Shown: in pieces, positions 6,285 to 13,337 of the stretch
Numbering within the stretch: position 1 is the first letter of the stretch
How the letters are laid out: every line of letters starts with the position of its first letter
From: an uncultured Enterocloster sp.
GTDB lineage: Bacteria > Bacillota > Clostridia > Lachnospirales > Lachnospiraceae
Length of the DNA stretch: 14,069 bases
Direction: 5' to 3'
NCBI GenBank assembly: GCA_944382045.1
Contig: CALWMT010000032.1
Coordinates: 1 to 14,069, forward strand
Translations under genes and position numbers: made by a program
Notes under the pieces: model-generated
Database searches by the model: none
What the model saw: only the letters and a program-made list of their open reading frames with translations
What the model was told of the DNA's origin: nothing

Positions 6285-8606
6285 TTATGCTTTGCCTAAT
6301 GCCTTCAAAATCACTGACGGAGTTGCCGGATAGTCCTTGACGTCCACGCCGATGGCGTTGGAGACAGCCATGAGGACGGCGCTTGCGCCTGCTGCTCCGG
6401 AAATCTCGCCGATGCCCAGGGCCTTGAACATGAAGGAATCGATCTGGGATTCCATTACGTAGGCGTCATAGGGCGGGAACTCGTTAAAGGGTCTCCACTT
6501 GTAGTCGATAAGGCTGGAGCTTAACAGCCTTCCGGTTGCGGGATCCAGGATGCACTCCTCAAAAATAGCCGTATCAATGCAGGCAGAGCCGAAGCCGCCG
6601 TGCAGCTGCATTTCCACCGCCTTGGAGTCAATAATCTGGCCGATGTCCGTGCCGCCCGCTACCTTCACGATGTCGATGCGTCCGGTCTCCAGATCCACCT
6701 CAACCTCAACAAAGATCGCCATGCAGCTGGGGATATTAAACATTTCCATATGTTTTCCGTAGCCCACAATGGACAGCTCCTTGGGAGCCAGCTTGAACAT
6801 GGGGATGGAAAGCTCAGGCGTATCTCTTACATATACCATAAAGTCCTTGGTCTCCATCTGGTCCACGGAGCGCTTAAAGTGCAGAGCGCCCAGCTCCAGA
6901 GCCTTCTGACGGCACTCCATCGCGGCCAGGGAGACGGCCTTTCCTGTGGTGATGGTACCACGGGATCCGCACAGACCGTAGTTGGAGGGGTTAAACTTGG
7001 TTCCGGGCTCAGTGATGGACACCTTCTCAACCGGAACATTTAAGACCTCAGCCACAACCTTGCAGGCGTTGCTTCTGGTACCCATGCCGGACTCGGTGAT
7101 GTCGCACTCGATCACTGCGGTGGATGCCCGGTGGCTTCCTACCAGGTCGGGAACGATGCGGACGATGGCCTCGGTGTTGTCCTCATTGATATCCGCGTTT
7201 CCGATTACGCCCATGCCGATGCCGCGGGCCTTGGTGCCGTGTACGGAGGTGGGAACATTCCAGCCCTTCCACTTCTCCGCCCAGCCGAAGCGGTCTGCCG
7301 CGTTCTGCATGGCCTCGGGGAAGAATAAGGAGGAACGGCTCTGCCACCACCGGCCGTCACGCCAGATAAAGCGGTCGCCGGGAGCAATGTAGTTCTTCTT
7401 AAATACATCCAGAGGATTGAAGTTGCCCTCCTTCATGGCGGTGCACATCAGGCGCTCCAGACAGCTGTTTAACTCCTGGCCGCCGTAGCCTCTAACGATG
7501 CCGGCCGCCTGCTTGTTGGTAACGGCGATATGGCTGTCCATATACCAGTTGGGACATTTTGCCAGCACCAGCTGTGCTTCGCCGAGACCTACGCCTACCT
7601 GGCCCTGTACGGAGTCAGCGATGGCGCCGGTGTCCACCAGCCAGTCGCCCTGCACGGCGCGGACATAGCCCTCCTTGTCCATACCGATCTTGGCGGTGAT
7701 GGTGCTGCCCAGACGAACCTCGTAGCTCATGAGCTGCTCTTCCTTGGTCAGAACGATCTTTACCGGCCGCTTGGTCACTAAGGACAGCATGGCAGCGGAG
7801 AGAACCGTGGTCATGAGGGACTGCTTATTTCCGTAGCTTCCGCCTACGTTAAAGGTCTTTACGCTTAAGTTGGAGCCGGGGATTCTGCCCTCGCCCATCA
7901 GCTTAAGGATGTGGGCACTCTGGGAGGAGGCCCAGATGGTGTACTCATTTCCGCCCTCATACTTGGCGATGCAGCAGGGAGTCTCGGGAGCCAGGGGAGC
8001 GGGCATCTTGTCAAATGCTACCTTGTCCTCCGCCACATAGTCGCACTCCTCAAATCCCTTCTCCACGTCGCCGCGGATGATCTGCCACCAGGGTCCGTCG
8101 GGCTGGAAGTACTTGATTCCGTTGTCTACATGGTTGCCCTTAAAGCGGGGATACAGCTCAACTGCGCCCTCCTTTAAGGCCTCCTCTGCGGAGTATACGG
8201 GCTCTAACTGCTCATACTCCACATCGATCAGATCCATGGCCTCAACAGCGATTTCCTCGGTATCCGCTGCGATCAGGGCTACCAGGTCGCCTACATAGAA
8301 GACCTTGTCCTCCATCAGAAGTCTATGTACCGGAAGTCCCAGGCCCCAGCGCTCCGGCATATTTTTGTGGGTGATAACGGCCCGTACGCCGGGAAGCGCC
8401 TCTGCCTTTGAGGTGTCGATGGAGACGATCCTCGCATGGGGATAGGGGCTTCTCTTTGTCCGTCCGTAGAGCATATGAGGTACGGAAAAATCATCCAGGA
8501 AAATGGCCTTGCCCGTCACAATATCCCTGGCATCCTTTCTGGGGGTGTAGTTGCCGATATGACGGTAATTGGGCTGTTTAATATCGCGGTATTCAAGCTT
8601 ACTCAT
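6285..8606 (-). CDS. Molybdopterin-binding large subunit, xanthine dehydrogenase superfamily
   Basis: This 773-residue protein is the catalytic subunit that binds the molybdenum cofactor. The small N-terminal ab-hammerhead domain spans about residues 27-140 (DIVTGKAIFLDD, YPHARI, VGDLVALIAA), followed by the two Mo-cofactor domains. Visible motifs are NVGGSYGNKQ (253-262, in place of the usual GGGFGGK), VRGYGGQE (371-378), GSRGT (547-551), GGTDIGQIID (651-660) and the catalytic glutamate E734 in KALGIGEISGAAGASA. At 505-511 the protein reads ESGMGTR, where most relatives have the GQG motif, so the glutamine near the Mo apical ligand seems to be methionine. The start ATG follows GGAGGG by 8 bases; the gene lies 15 bases after the 2Fe-2S gene and 16 before the FAD gene, forming one enzyme operon. 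Whether it acts on an aldehyde, an N-heterocycle or a CoA thioester cannot be decided here. Confidence 0.94.
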   Translation of the reverse strand: MSKLEYRDIKQPNYRHIGNYTPRKDARDIVTGKAIFLDDFSVPHMLYGRTKRSPYPHARIVSIDTSKAEALPGVRAVITHKNMPERWGLGLPVHRLLMEDKVFYVGDLVALIAADTEEIAVEAMDLIDVEYEQLEPVYSAEEALKEGAVELYPRFKGNHVDNGIKYFQPDGPWWQIIRGDVEKGFEECDYVAEDKVAFDKMPAPLAPETPCCIAKYEGGNEYTIWASSQSAHILKLMGEGRIPGSNLSVKTFNVGGSYGNKQSLMTTVLSAAMLSLVTKRPVKIVLTKEEQLMSYEVRLGSTITAKIGMDKEGYVRAVQGDWLVDTGAIADSVQGQVGVGLGEAQLVLAKCPNWYMDSHIAVTNKQAAGIVRGYGGQELNSCLERLMCTAMKEGNFNPLDVFKKNYIAPGDRFIWRDGRWWQSRSSLFFPEAMQNAADRFGWAEKWKGWNVPTSVHGTKARGIGMGVIGNADINEDNTEAIVRIVPDLVGSHRASTAVIECDITESGMGTRSNACKVVAEVLNVPVEKVSITEPGTKFNPSNYGLCGSRGTITTGKAVSLAAMECRQKALELGALHFKRSVDQMETKDFMVYVRDTPELSIPMFKLAPKELSIVGYGKHMEMFNIPSCMAIFVEVEVDLETGRIDIVKVAGGTDIGQIIDSKAVEMQLHGGFGSACIDTAIFEECILDPATGRLLSSSLIDYKWRPFNEFPPYDAYVMESQIDSFMFKALGIGEISGAAGASAVLMAVSNAIGVDVKDYPATPSVILKALGKA

Positions 8607-8621
8607 TCTTCTTTGCCCTCC

Positions 8622-9236
8622 TTAATCATTCAGTGCATGTGCGCCTTGGGTTCCAACCGCGAAGGGGCTCGGGAACCGTTCCGGACGGACGGGAATGGGG
8701 TTCTCCACGTCATCGTTGGCCCTGTGCATAACGGCTGTCTTGTCCTCGCCGTTGCCTGCCACCTTGTTGATGGCCCGAAGCACGGTGTAGTGGCTGATGC
8801 AGCGGCAGTAGTTTCCGGACATGCCCTCCTTAATCTCCTCGGGAGTGGGATGGGGATTCTCAAGAAGCAGTGACTTTGCCGCCATGATGATGCCGGGCGT
8901 GCAGTAGCCGCACTGGAATGCGTACTCGTCGATGAATGCCTGCTGCAGGGGATCCAGTCCCTTATCCGGATCCTCAAGGCCCTCGATGGTCACGATGTTC
9001 TTTCCGTCACACTCCACGGTAAGCACCATGCAGGACGTGACACCCTTTCCATCCATGAGAACGGTGCAGCAGCCGCAGGCGCCCTCGCTGCAGGACTCCT
9101 TGGAGCCGGTGAGCTCCAGCCGCTTTCTTAAGGTCTGGGACAGTGTCTCTGAGGGGGGTACCTGGCCAAAGCCGTCCCCGATCGAGAAACGATATTCCCG
9201 TCCGTTCACCGTCAGGGTAACATACTGTTTCTTCAT
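8622..9236 (-). CDS. 2x[2Fe-2S] subunit of the molybdenum hydroxylase
   Basis: This 204-residue electron-transfer subunit has both clusters of the family. The plant-ferredoxin-type cluster is held by C49, C54, C57 and C69 in CSEGACGCCTVLMDG...SC, and the second by C109 and C112 (CGYCTPG) with C144 and C146 (CRC). It passes electrons between the Mo site and the FAD subunit. The protein is about 40 residues longer than the usual 150-165, through a proline-rich polar tail after residue 165. The start (ATG 9234-9236) is fixed by the conserved MKKQYVTLTVNGREY opening, but the AAGGAGG at 9249-9255 lies 12 bases away, longer than usual, and an out-of-frame ATG lies only 2 bases after it. It is the first gene of the operon. 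Confidence 0.94.
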   Translation of the reverse strand: MKKQYVTLTVNGREYRFSIGDGFGQVPPSETLSQTLRKRLELTGSKESCSEGACGCCTVLMDGKGVTSCMVLTVECDGKNIVTIEGLEDPDKGLDPLQQAFIDEYAFQCGYCTPGIIMAAKSLLLENPHPTPEEIKEGMSGNYCRCISHYTVLRAINKVAGNGEDKTAVMHRANDDVENPIPVRPERFPSPFAVGTQGAHALND

Positions 9237-9248
9237 AGCGTTTCATTA

Positions 9249-9255
9249 CCTCCTT
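9249..9255 (-). promoter_or_regulatory. Ribosome binding site of the 2Fe-2S gene with long spacing
   Basis: AAGGAGG on the minus strand stands 12 bases before the ATG of the 2Fe-2S gene. An ATG at 9244-9246 in another frame lies only 2 bases after it and opens a frame without family similarity, so it is not taken as the start. Confidence 0.6.
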
Positions 9256-9324
9256 ATGTCTTTGTATGTGCGTCCCGATAGCCGGGAAAATGCTCTCCAC
9301 CGTATAGGTCGGTCGATTGATTTA

Positions 9325-9353
9325 AATTTAACACAGTCCATTTTTTATGTCAA
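9325..9353 (-). promoter_or_regulatory. Sigma-70 type promoter of the molybdenum hydroxylase operon
   Basis: On the minus strand TTGACA (9348-9353) and TAAATT (9325-9330) are 17 bases apart, about 90 bases upstream of the 2Fe-2S gene. The -35 box is perfect and the -10 box matches the consensus at 4 of 6 positions. CGGTCG at 9310-9315 and its inverse CGACCG at 9372-9377 flank the promoter and could be part of an operator, possibly for the TetR regulator encoded just upstream. Confidence 0.65.
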
Positions 9354-9401
9354 TAGTGCATAAATGCTTTCCGACCGCTTTCGTTGATTTTCGTAAAAAG
9401 G

Positions 9402-9448
9402 CAACAAAAAATCCCTTTGGAGTTGTCGATTTTTTCCTCCAAAGGGAT
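9402..9448 (-). terminator. Terminator after the TetR gene, possibly bidirectional
   Basis: ATCCCTTTGGAG (9411-9422) and CTCCAAAGGGAT (9437-9448) form a perfect 12-base-pair stem with a 14-base loop. On the minus strand the stem is followed directly by TTTTTGTTG (9402-9410), a good intrinsic terminator tail. On the plus strand a T7 run follows six bases later. It separates the TetR unit from the hydroxylase operon promoter. Confidence 0.8.
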
Positions 9449-9466
9449 ATTCATTTTTTTGAATAA

Positions 9467-9486
9467 CCTTGTGATTTTTCACAAGG
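9467..9486 (-). terminator. Second hairpin directly after the TetR gene
   Basis: CCTTGTGA-TTTT-TCACAAGG is a perfect 8-base-pair stem starting 23 bases beyond the TetR stop. It has no U tract of its own, but lies just before the strong terminator; a weak AT stem (TATTCA/TGAATA) sits between the two. It may protect the mRNA end or be a dyad for a DNA-binding protein. Confidence 0.45.
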
Positions 9487-9509
9487 GTCAAAACCGGTTC
9501 TTCCCCCTC

Positions 9510-10157
9510 CTAGCGTTCCTCCGCCTTTAGGCCTCTGGCCACAGCCAGGCAGTCCGCCTTTATCTGCCCCCGCAGCCACCTCGCTCCGTCTCCTCTGTGC
9601 TCACTGATATAGGGGGCAATCAGGCTCTTGTGCTCTCCAAAGGCGATGATGCTTCCGTTGATAAAACGGCTGGCCACCTTTGCCCGGTCCTCCGGCAGAT
9701 CCGCTGCCACCTGAAGGAGGCGGGCCATCACCCCCTCCTGCCAGGTAAATACCTCACTTGTCAGGGGCCTGGCACCCTCCGGACCGCTCTCCTCCCGGTA
9801 CACCAATGCCAGGGTAGGCTGGTACTGCTTCCCCAGTGCCGCCTCAATCTGCAGATCGATCAGCCGTCCCAGGTACTTCCATGCCATCTCCTCTGTCATC
9901 TCTCCCTTGGCAAAGACCTCCTCTATCTCCTGGCAGGAGGGGCTGTAATAGGCCCGGATTTTCTCAACGATATAATCCAAACAGGTCTTATAGAGATTTT
10001 CCTTATTTGTATAATGAAAGGCAATGGCTGAGAGGTTCACCCCCGCCTCCGTGGCTATCATCCGGGTGGATGTCTCCGCATAGCCGTATTTGGAAAAAAG
10101 CTTTACCCCCGCCCGCACCAGCCTTTCCTTTGTATTCATCTGCTCCTGCTCCTTCAT
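9510..10157 (-). CDS. TetR/AcrR family transcriptional regulator, CecR-like
   Basis: This 215-residue protein has the TetR DNA-binding domain at the N-terminus: TKERLVRAGVKLFSKYGYAE (9-28), then the helix-turn-helix TSTRMIATEAGVNLSAIAFHY (29-49) and TNKENLY (50-56). The ligand-binding part, with MAWKYLGRLIDLQIEAAL and FGEHKSLIAPYI, resembles the C-terminal domain of the CecR/YbiH group. The ATG (10155-10157) overlaps the TGA of the phosphatase-HD gene as ATGA, so translation is probably coupled; an internal ATG six codons later (MNTKERL) has a GGAG before it and could also serve. By position, ahead of the hydroxylase operon, it is the best candidate for its local repressor. The ligand is unknown. 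Confidence 0.92.
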   Translation of the reverse strand: MKEQEQMNTKERLVRAGVKLFSKYGYAETSTRMIATEAGVNLSAIAFHYTNKENLYKTCLDYIVEKIRAYYSPSCQEIEEVFAKGEMTEEMAWKYLGRLIDLQIEAALGKQYQPTLALVYREESGPEGARPLTSEVFTWQEGVMARLLQVAADLPEDRAKVASRFINGSIIAFGEHKSLIAPYISEHRGDGARWLRGQIKADCLAVARGLKAEER

Positions 10158-11314
10158 GTAGCTACCCCCAAAATATGATTTATATTCCGCTCAATGGCCA
10201 TGGCCTGGCTGTACTGCCTGCGGCGGCTGTCCATGGCCTCCGGCGTCCTGCATTTTTCCCCGCTTTTTGTAAACCTCTCCTCTAAGGAAACCAGCCGGTC
10301 TCCCTGCATATGCTTGTCCGCCAGAAATACCAGGGAGGCCTCTGTCAGCCGATATTCCTCCCCGCCAGCCAGTCCATGGTGAACCCGTACGATGCGGGCC
10401 AGCTCCGGATACCCCTCCCGCCGCAGAAGCTTTGCCCCGGCCTTCGGGTGCTCCGGCTCTAATCTTGCGATGTCGTGGACCAGTCCGGCCTCAAAGGCCA
10501 GCTCCGGGTCCAGCTGCCAGCCCCTCTCCTTAAGCTCTGCCGCCCATTTTCCGGCAAGAGCGGCTACCGCCTCCTGGTGGGCTCGGATATGCTCTGGAAG
10601 GCCGGCCCGCTCCCACAGCCGTCTGCAGTCCTCCCGCCCCGGATAGATCCCCGGGCGCAGGCCAATCTCCTCTGCCCGGCACCGAAGGCTTCCATCCTCC
10701 CCGGCCTCCAGCCGGGTGATGCCCCCGCAGGGCTGGGGAATATCCCGGATGCTAGCCGGATCCCAGCCGAGCATCAGACAGAGAAGGCCCCGTATGACGC
10801 CGCTGTGGGTGACGAGGATGAGGCTGCCGGGGACTGAGCCCTCTGTTTTTTTTAAGATATCCTGAATAGCCTCCCTGAGCCGGCCTCCTCCTTCCAAGAA
10901 GGATTCTCCCCCCGGCGGCGCCACTGTGCCCAGGGACCTTCCTCTGGCCTCATACACCTGGGGGAATCGTTCCCGAATCTCCGCAAAGGGAAGTCCCTCC
11001 CACTGGCCGCCGGAGAGCTCGATGAGGCTGTCCGCCGTCTCCATCGGCAGGAAGGCGGATGCGGCCTCGCCCCCCGTCATGTCTTGGACTCCCGCCGCCA
11101 TAATCTCCGCTGTCTCCCGGCACCGGGACAGGGGGCTTGTAAAAATCTGCACTGCTTCCTGCTTATTTTTAAGCTCTGCTCCCAGCCAGTCCCCCAAGGC
11201 CTGCGCCTGCCGCCTTCCCTCCCCGCTCAGGGGGATGTCCGTCCGGCAGATGCAGCGTCCCTTTCCCAGACTCTCCTCCGTCTGGCCGTGGCGCACAAGA
11301 TAGATTGTCCGCAT
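10154..11314 (-). CDS. Histidine phosphatase-HD domain fusion protein
   Basis: This 386-residue protein joins two phosphohydrolase-type domains. Residues 1-205 are a histidine phosphatase (phosphoglycerate mutase-like): RHG at 8-10 with the phospho-accepting H9, SPLSRCRETAEI (60-71), and the second catalytic histidine H170 in LVTHSG. Residues about 240-384 are an HD domain: H246, the HD pair H280-D281 in AGLVHDIARLEPEH, H312/H313 and D333 in FLADK. The substrate cannot be inferred from sequence; small phosphorylated metabolites or nucleotides are typical. From memory, such domains also occur next to or fused with MobA/MocA-like nucleotidyltransferases near molybdenum hydroxylases in other anaerobes, which would fit this location, but no transferase domain is present here. 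AAAGAGGGG lies 8 bases before the ATG. It is co-transcribed with the TetR gene. Confidence 0.9.
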   Translation of the reverse strand: MRTIYLVRHGQTEESLGKGRCICRTDIPLSGEGRRQAQALGDWLGAELKNKQEAVQIFTSPLSRCRETAEIMAAGVQDMTGGEAASAFLPMETADSLIELSGGQWEGLPFAEIRERFPQVYEARGRSLGTVAPPGGESFLEGGGRLREAIQDILKKTEGSVPGSLILVTHSGVIRGLLCLMLGWDPASIRDIPQPCGGITRLEAGEDGSLRCRAEEIGLRPGIYPGREDCRRLWERAGLPEHIRAHQEAVAALAGKWAAELKERGWQLDPELAFEAGLVHDIARLEPEHPKAGAKLLRREGYPELARIVRVHHGLAGGEEYRLTEASLVFLADKHMQGDRLVSLEERFTKSGEKCRTPEAMDSRRRQYSQAMAIERNINHILGVAT

Positions 11315-11350
11315 GGATGATGCCCCTCTTTCCCAATCATTCTATTACCA

Positions 11351-11379
11351 ATCATATGTTATATGTGTGATTCTGTCAA
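11351..11379 (-). promoter_or_regulatory. Near-consensus promoter of the phosphatase-HD/TetR unit
   Basis: The minus strand has TTGACA (11374-11379), a 17-base spacer and TATGAT (11351-11356), 37 bases upstream of the start codon. The 7-mer CAATCAT (plus strand) occurs three times at 11334-11340, 11349-11355 and 11377-11383, overlapping the leader, the -10 and the -35 boxes, as operator half-sites might. The -35 box overlaps the end of the decayed gene upstream. Confidence 0.75.
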
Positions 11380-12252
11380 TCATTGTGCGGGGTGATGATC
11401 TCATAGATGAGGCTGCATTTTTTCTTGTGGTGGGCCAGGCCAATACAGATAATTTCCCCAGTCAGCCCTATATAATATTTATTTTCTAAAATTTGCTGCA
11501 GGGCCTCCTTTTTCAGGCGTTCTAAATCCTTCCCCTGCTTAAACTCCACAATAATATTGGGATGTCCCGCCTTCAGCGCTCTCAATCTCTTCCCGGGCCG
11601 CCAGGCGGTCAAACGTATTCCAAAAGCTCCTTCCCGCATTTTTCAAGGCCTGCCGCACCAGAAAATTCGCCGATGTATTCACCCAATAATTGTCTAAAAA
11701 TCCTGTTTTTGCGTAATTCAAAATAGACCACGGATTATAAAGCTCTACGCCTCCCACCATATATCCGTCATACTGCTTTCTAACCTCTTCGTCCAGCACC
11801 CTGCCGCAATCCGTGAGAAGTCTGGCGCATTCCTCCTTTGTCAGACCAAAATAGGAAGCATATTCTTCCCGAACCACTGTATACACCTGCGGATTGTTAA
11901 ATTGGGAAAAAATGCTCTCCTTTGCCACCCGCTGCACCCCTGTCAGCAGCGCTTGTCCCAATTCATCATTTCCCTTCATAGCGCTACCGTATAAGTTGGA
12001 GAAGAAGGGACTCAGCTCTTCGTGATATCCGTACTCATAGCTGCTCATAATCGGCTGGTCATACTCATCAATCAAAAGAATTGGTTTTTTCCCATAATGC
12101 GCATAGAGCACTGCACATAAGTCCTGAATAGCCGTGGCAATATAAGGATACCCGCTTTCCTTTTTTTACACCCACTCATTTTCAACCGCTGCATTGCCCG
12201 CACTGGCATTGTCAAATTTTTGTCTCGGTAATAATATTATAAATTTATTTTA
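11376..12252 (-). pseudogene. Decayed AAA-ATPase-like / PD-(D/E)XK nuclease-like gene
   Basis: Three pieces of one family (AAA-ATPase-like plus PD-(D/E)XK, the DUF1703-type proteins of about 500-560 residues) are recognisable. The piece 12249-12169 encodes PRQKFDNASAGNAAVENEWV and is closed by an in-frame TAA at 12166-12168, next to a run of A. From there the same frame runs on through ATAIQDLCAVLYAHYGKKP and the Walker B ILLIDEYDQPI to FDRLAAREEIE. About 200 codons are then missing, and the tail resumes in another frame (near 11575) with HPNIIVEFK and QQILENKYYIGLTGEIICIG, the nuclease core. The Walker A part and the start are absent. Nonsense mutation, internal deletion with frameshift and 5' truncation together make it non-functional. 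Confidence 0.85.
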
Positions 12253-12342
12253 GCCGAAACATTGACGGTTTACAAGGAAAAAGTGCCCTTTAAGATATAC
12301 CCCTTCGCGCGAAACACACCACCCCGGAGGGACATATGTTAC

Positions 12343-12364
12343 GGGAAACCCTGCGGGTATTCCC
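12343..12364 (+). other. Hairpin upstream of the methyltransferase gene
   Basis: GGGAAACCC and GGGTATTCCC can pair over 9 base pairs with one bulged A and a TGC loop. It lies 33 bases upstream of the putative -10 box, so it is more likely a remnant terminator of older upstream sequence than a leader element. The wider gap 12253-12456 shows nothing else except the promoter below. Confidence 0.25.
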
Positions 12365-12396
12365 TTCTCTCCCGCATTTCTTTTTCACTGGATCTA

Positions 12397-12405
12397 TGTT
12401 ACAAT
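12397..12405 (+). promoter_or_regulatory. Extended -10 promoter of the methyltransferase gene
   Basis: TGTTACAAT is an extended -10 box (TGn-TACAAT, 5 of 6 to consensus) 51 bases upstream of the start codon. The -35 region at 17 bases spacing is poor, so recognition would depend on the TG extension. Confidence 0.5.
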
Positions 12406-12456
12406 AATCCTTGTTTTACCCAAGATATCTATTTACTCAAAACAAGGAGGTTCTTT

Positions 12457-13323
12457 ATGGAACGCATCGTCATCCTGGGCGCCGGCCAGTTCGGCCTGGC
12501 AGCCCTTTCCCTGTTAAATACGGAAAATCTGGAGGTCTGCGCCTTCGGCGACAATTCTCCCCGGCTTTGGGGCCAGAATATCCGCAGCATTCCCGTCCTG
12601 TCCGTGGAGGAGGCCATAAGGCTTTGCCCAAATCTGGTTCTAATCAGTGTGGCGGATGAGGACCGCAGCCAGAGCCTGGCTGCCCAGGCCCGCTCCCTCG
12701 GCTTTGCCGGACGCCTCCTTTTCATGCACGAGCTTCGCCAATACTTTGATGTGCGCAGCGCCGTGCTCCTGCGCCTGGGGGAGTCCCTAAAAAAACGGGG
12801 CATTCCCGGCTCCCTGGCGGAGCTGGGCGTCTATAAGGGGGATACGGCCCGGAAAATAAACGCCCTCTTTCCCGATCGGCCCCTCTATCTCTTCGACACC
12901 TTCGAGGGCTTTGACGCCCGGGATGTGGAAAAAGAAAAAGCCCAGGGGTTTTCCCAGGCTGAGAAAGGAGAATTTTCCGACACCTCCCCGGAGGCTGTGC
13001 TCTCCCGCCTGCCGTTTCCGGAGCGGGCGATTGTCCGCCAGGGGTATTTTCCGGAGACTGCCGCCGGCCTTGAAGCGGAGCGCTTCGCCCTGGTCAGCCT
13101 GGACGCGGACCTCTACGCCCCCATCCTGGCCGGGCTGGAATTTTTCTATCCCCGGCTGAATCCGGGCGGCGCCATCCTGCTCCACGACTTTGACAGCCGC
13201 CGCTTCCCCGGCGCGGGAAAGGCGGTGGAGGCCTACGAAAAAGCCCACGGTCCTCTCCCCCTGGTGCCTCTCTGCGACCTCCACGGGAGCGCGGTGATTG
13301 TTCGTGACAGTTTCGACGGCTGA
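12457..13323 (+). CDS. Rossmann-domain/TylF-type methyltransferase fusion protein
   Basis: The 288-residue protein begins at ATG 12457-12459, six bases after AAGGAGG (12444-12450); the open frame extends further upstream to 12262 but that part has no ribosome site and looks non-coding. Residues 1-100 form a nucleotide-binding fold with GAGQFG (8-13), then FGDNSPRLWGQNI and IPVLSVEEA, resembling the N-terminal domain of sugar-modifying enzymes of the PglD/epimerase type. Residues about 105-285 are a SAM-dependent O-methyltransferase of the TylF/MycF (macrocin O-methyltransferase) family: LAELGVYKGDTA (120-131), LFDTFEGF (145-152), SLDADLYAP (214-222) and the metal-site HDFD (243-246). A role in methylating a polysaccharide or glycan sugar is likely but no glycan genes are visible beside it. 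It is transcribed alone, with only 14 bases to the convergent gene. Confidence 0.85.
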   Translation: MERIVILGAGQFGLAALSLLNTENLEVCAFGDNSPRLWGQNIRSIPVLSVEEAIRLCPNLVLISVADEDRSQSLAAQARSLGFAGRLLFMHELRQYFDVRSAVLLRLGESLKKRGIPGSLAELGVYKGDTARKINALFPDRPLYLFDTFEGFDARDVEKEKAQGFSQAEKGEFSDTSPEAVLSRLPFPERAIVRQGYFPETAAGLEAERFALVSLDADLYAPILAGLEFFYPRLNPGGAILLHDFDSRRFPGAGKAVEAYEKAHGPLPLVPLCDLHGSAVIVRDSFDG

Positions 13324-13337
13324 ATTGTTGCGATTGT

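Noticed and set aside
6285..9236. Calling the enzyme a xanthine dehydrogenase proper
   Set aside because: No purine-catabolism genes are near, the active-site motifs differ and the FAD subunit has the 4-hydroxybenzoyl-CoA reductase-like loop; only the superfamily is supported.
9467..9486. Rex operator in the TTGTGA/TCACAA dyad after the TetR gene
   Set aside because: The half-sites resemble the Rex consensus but the dyad is two bases shorter than the 18-base site and sits at a gene end, so a hairpin reading is preferred.
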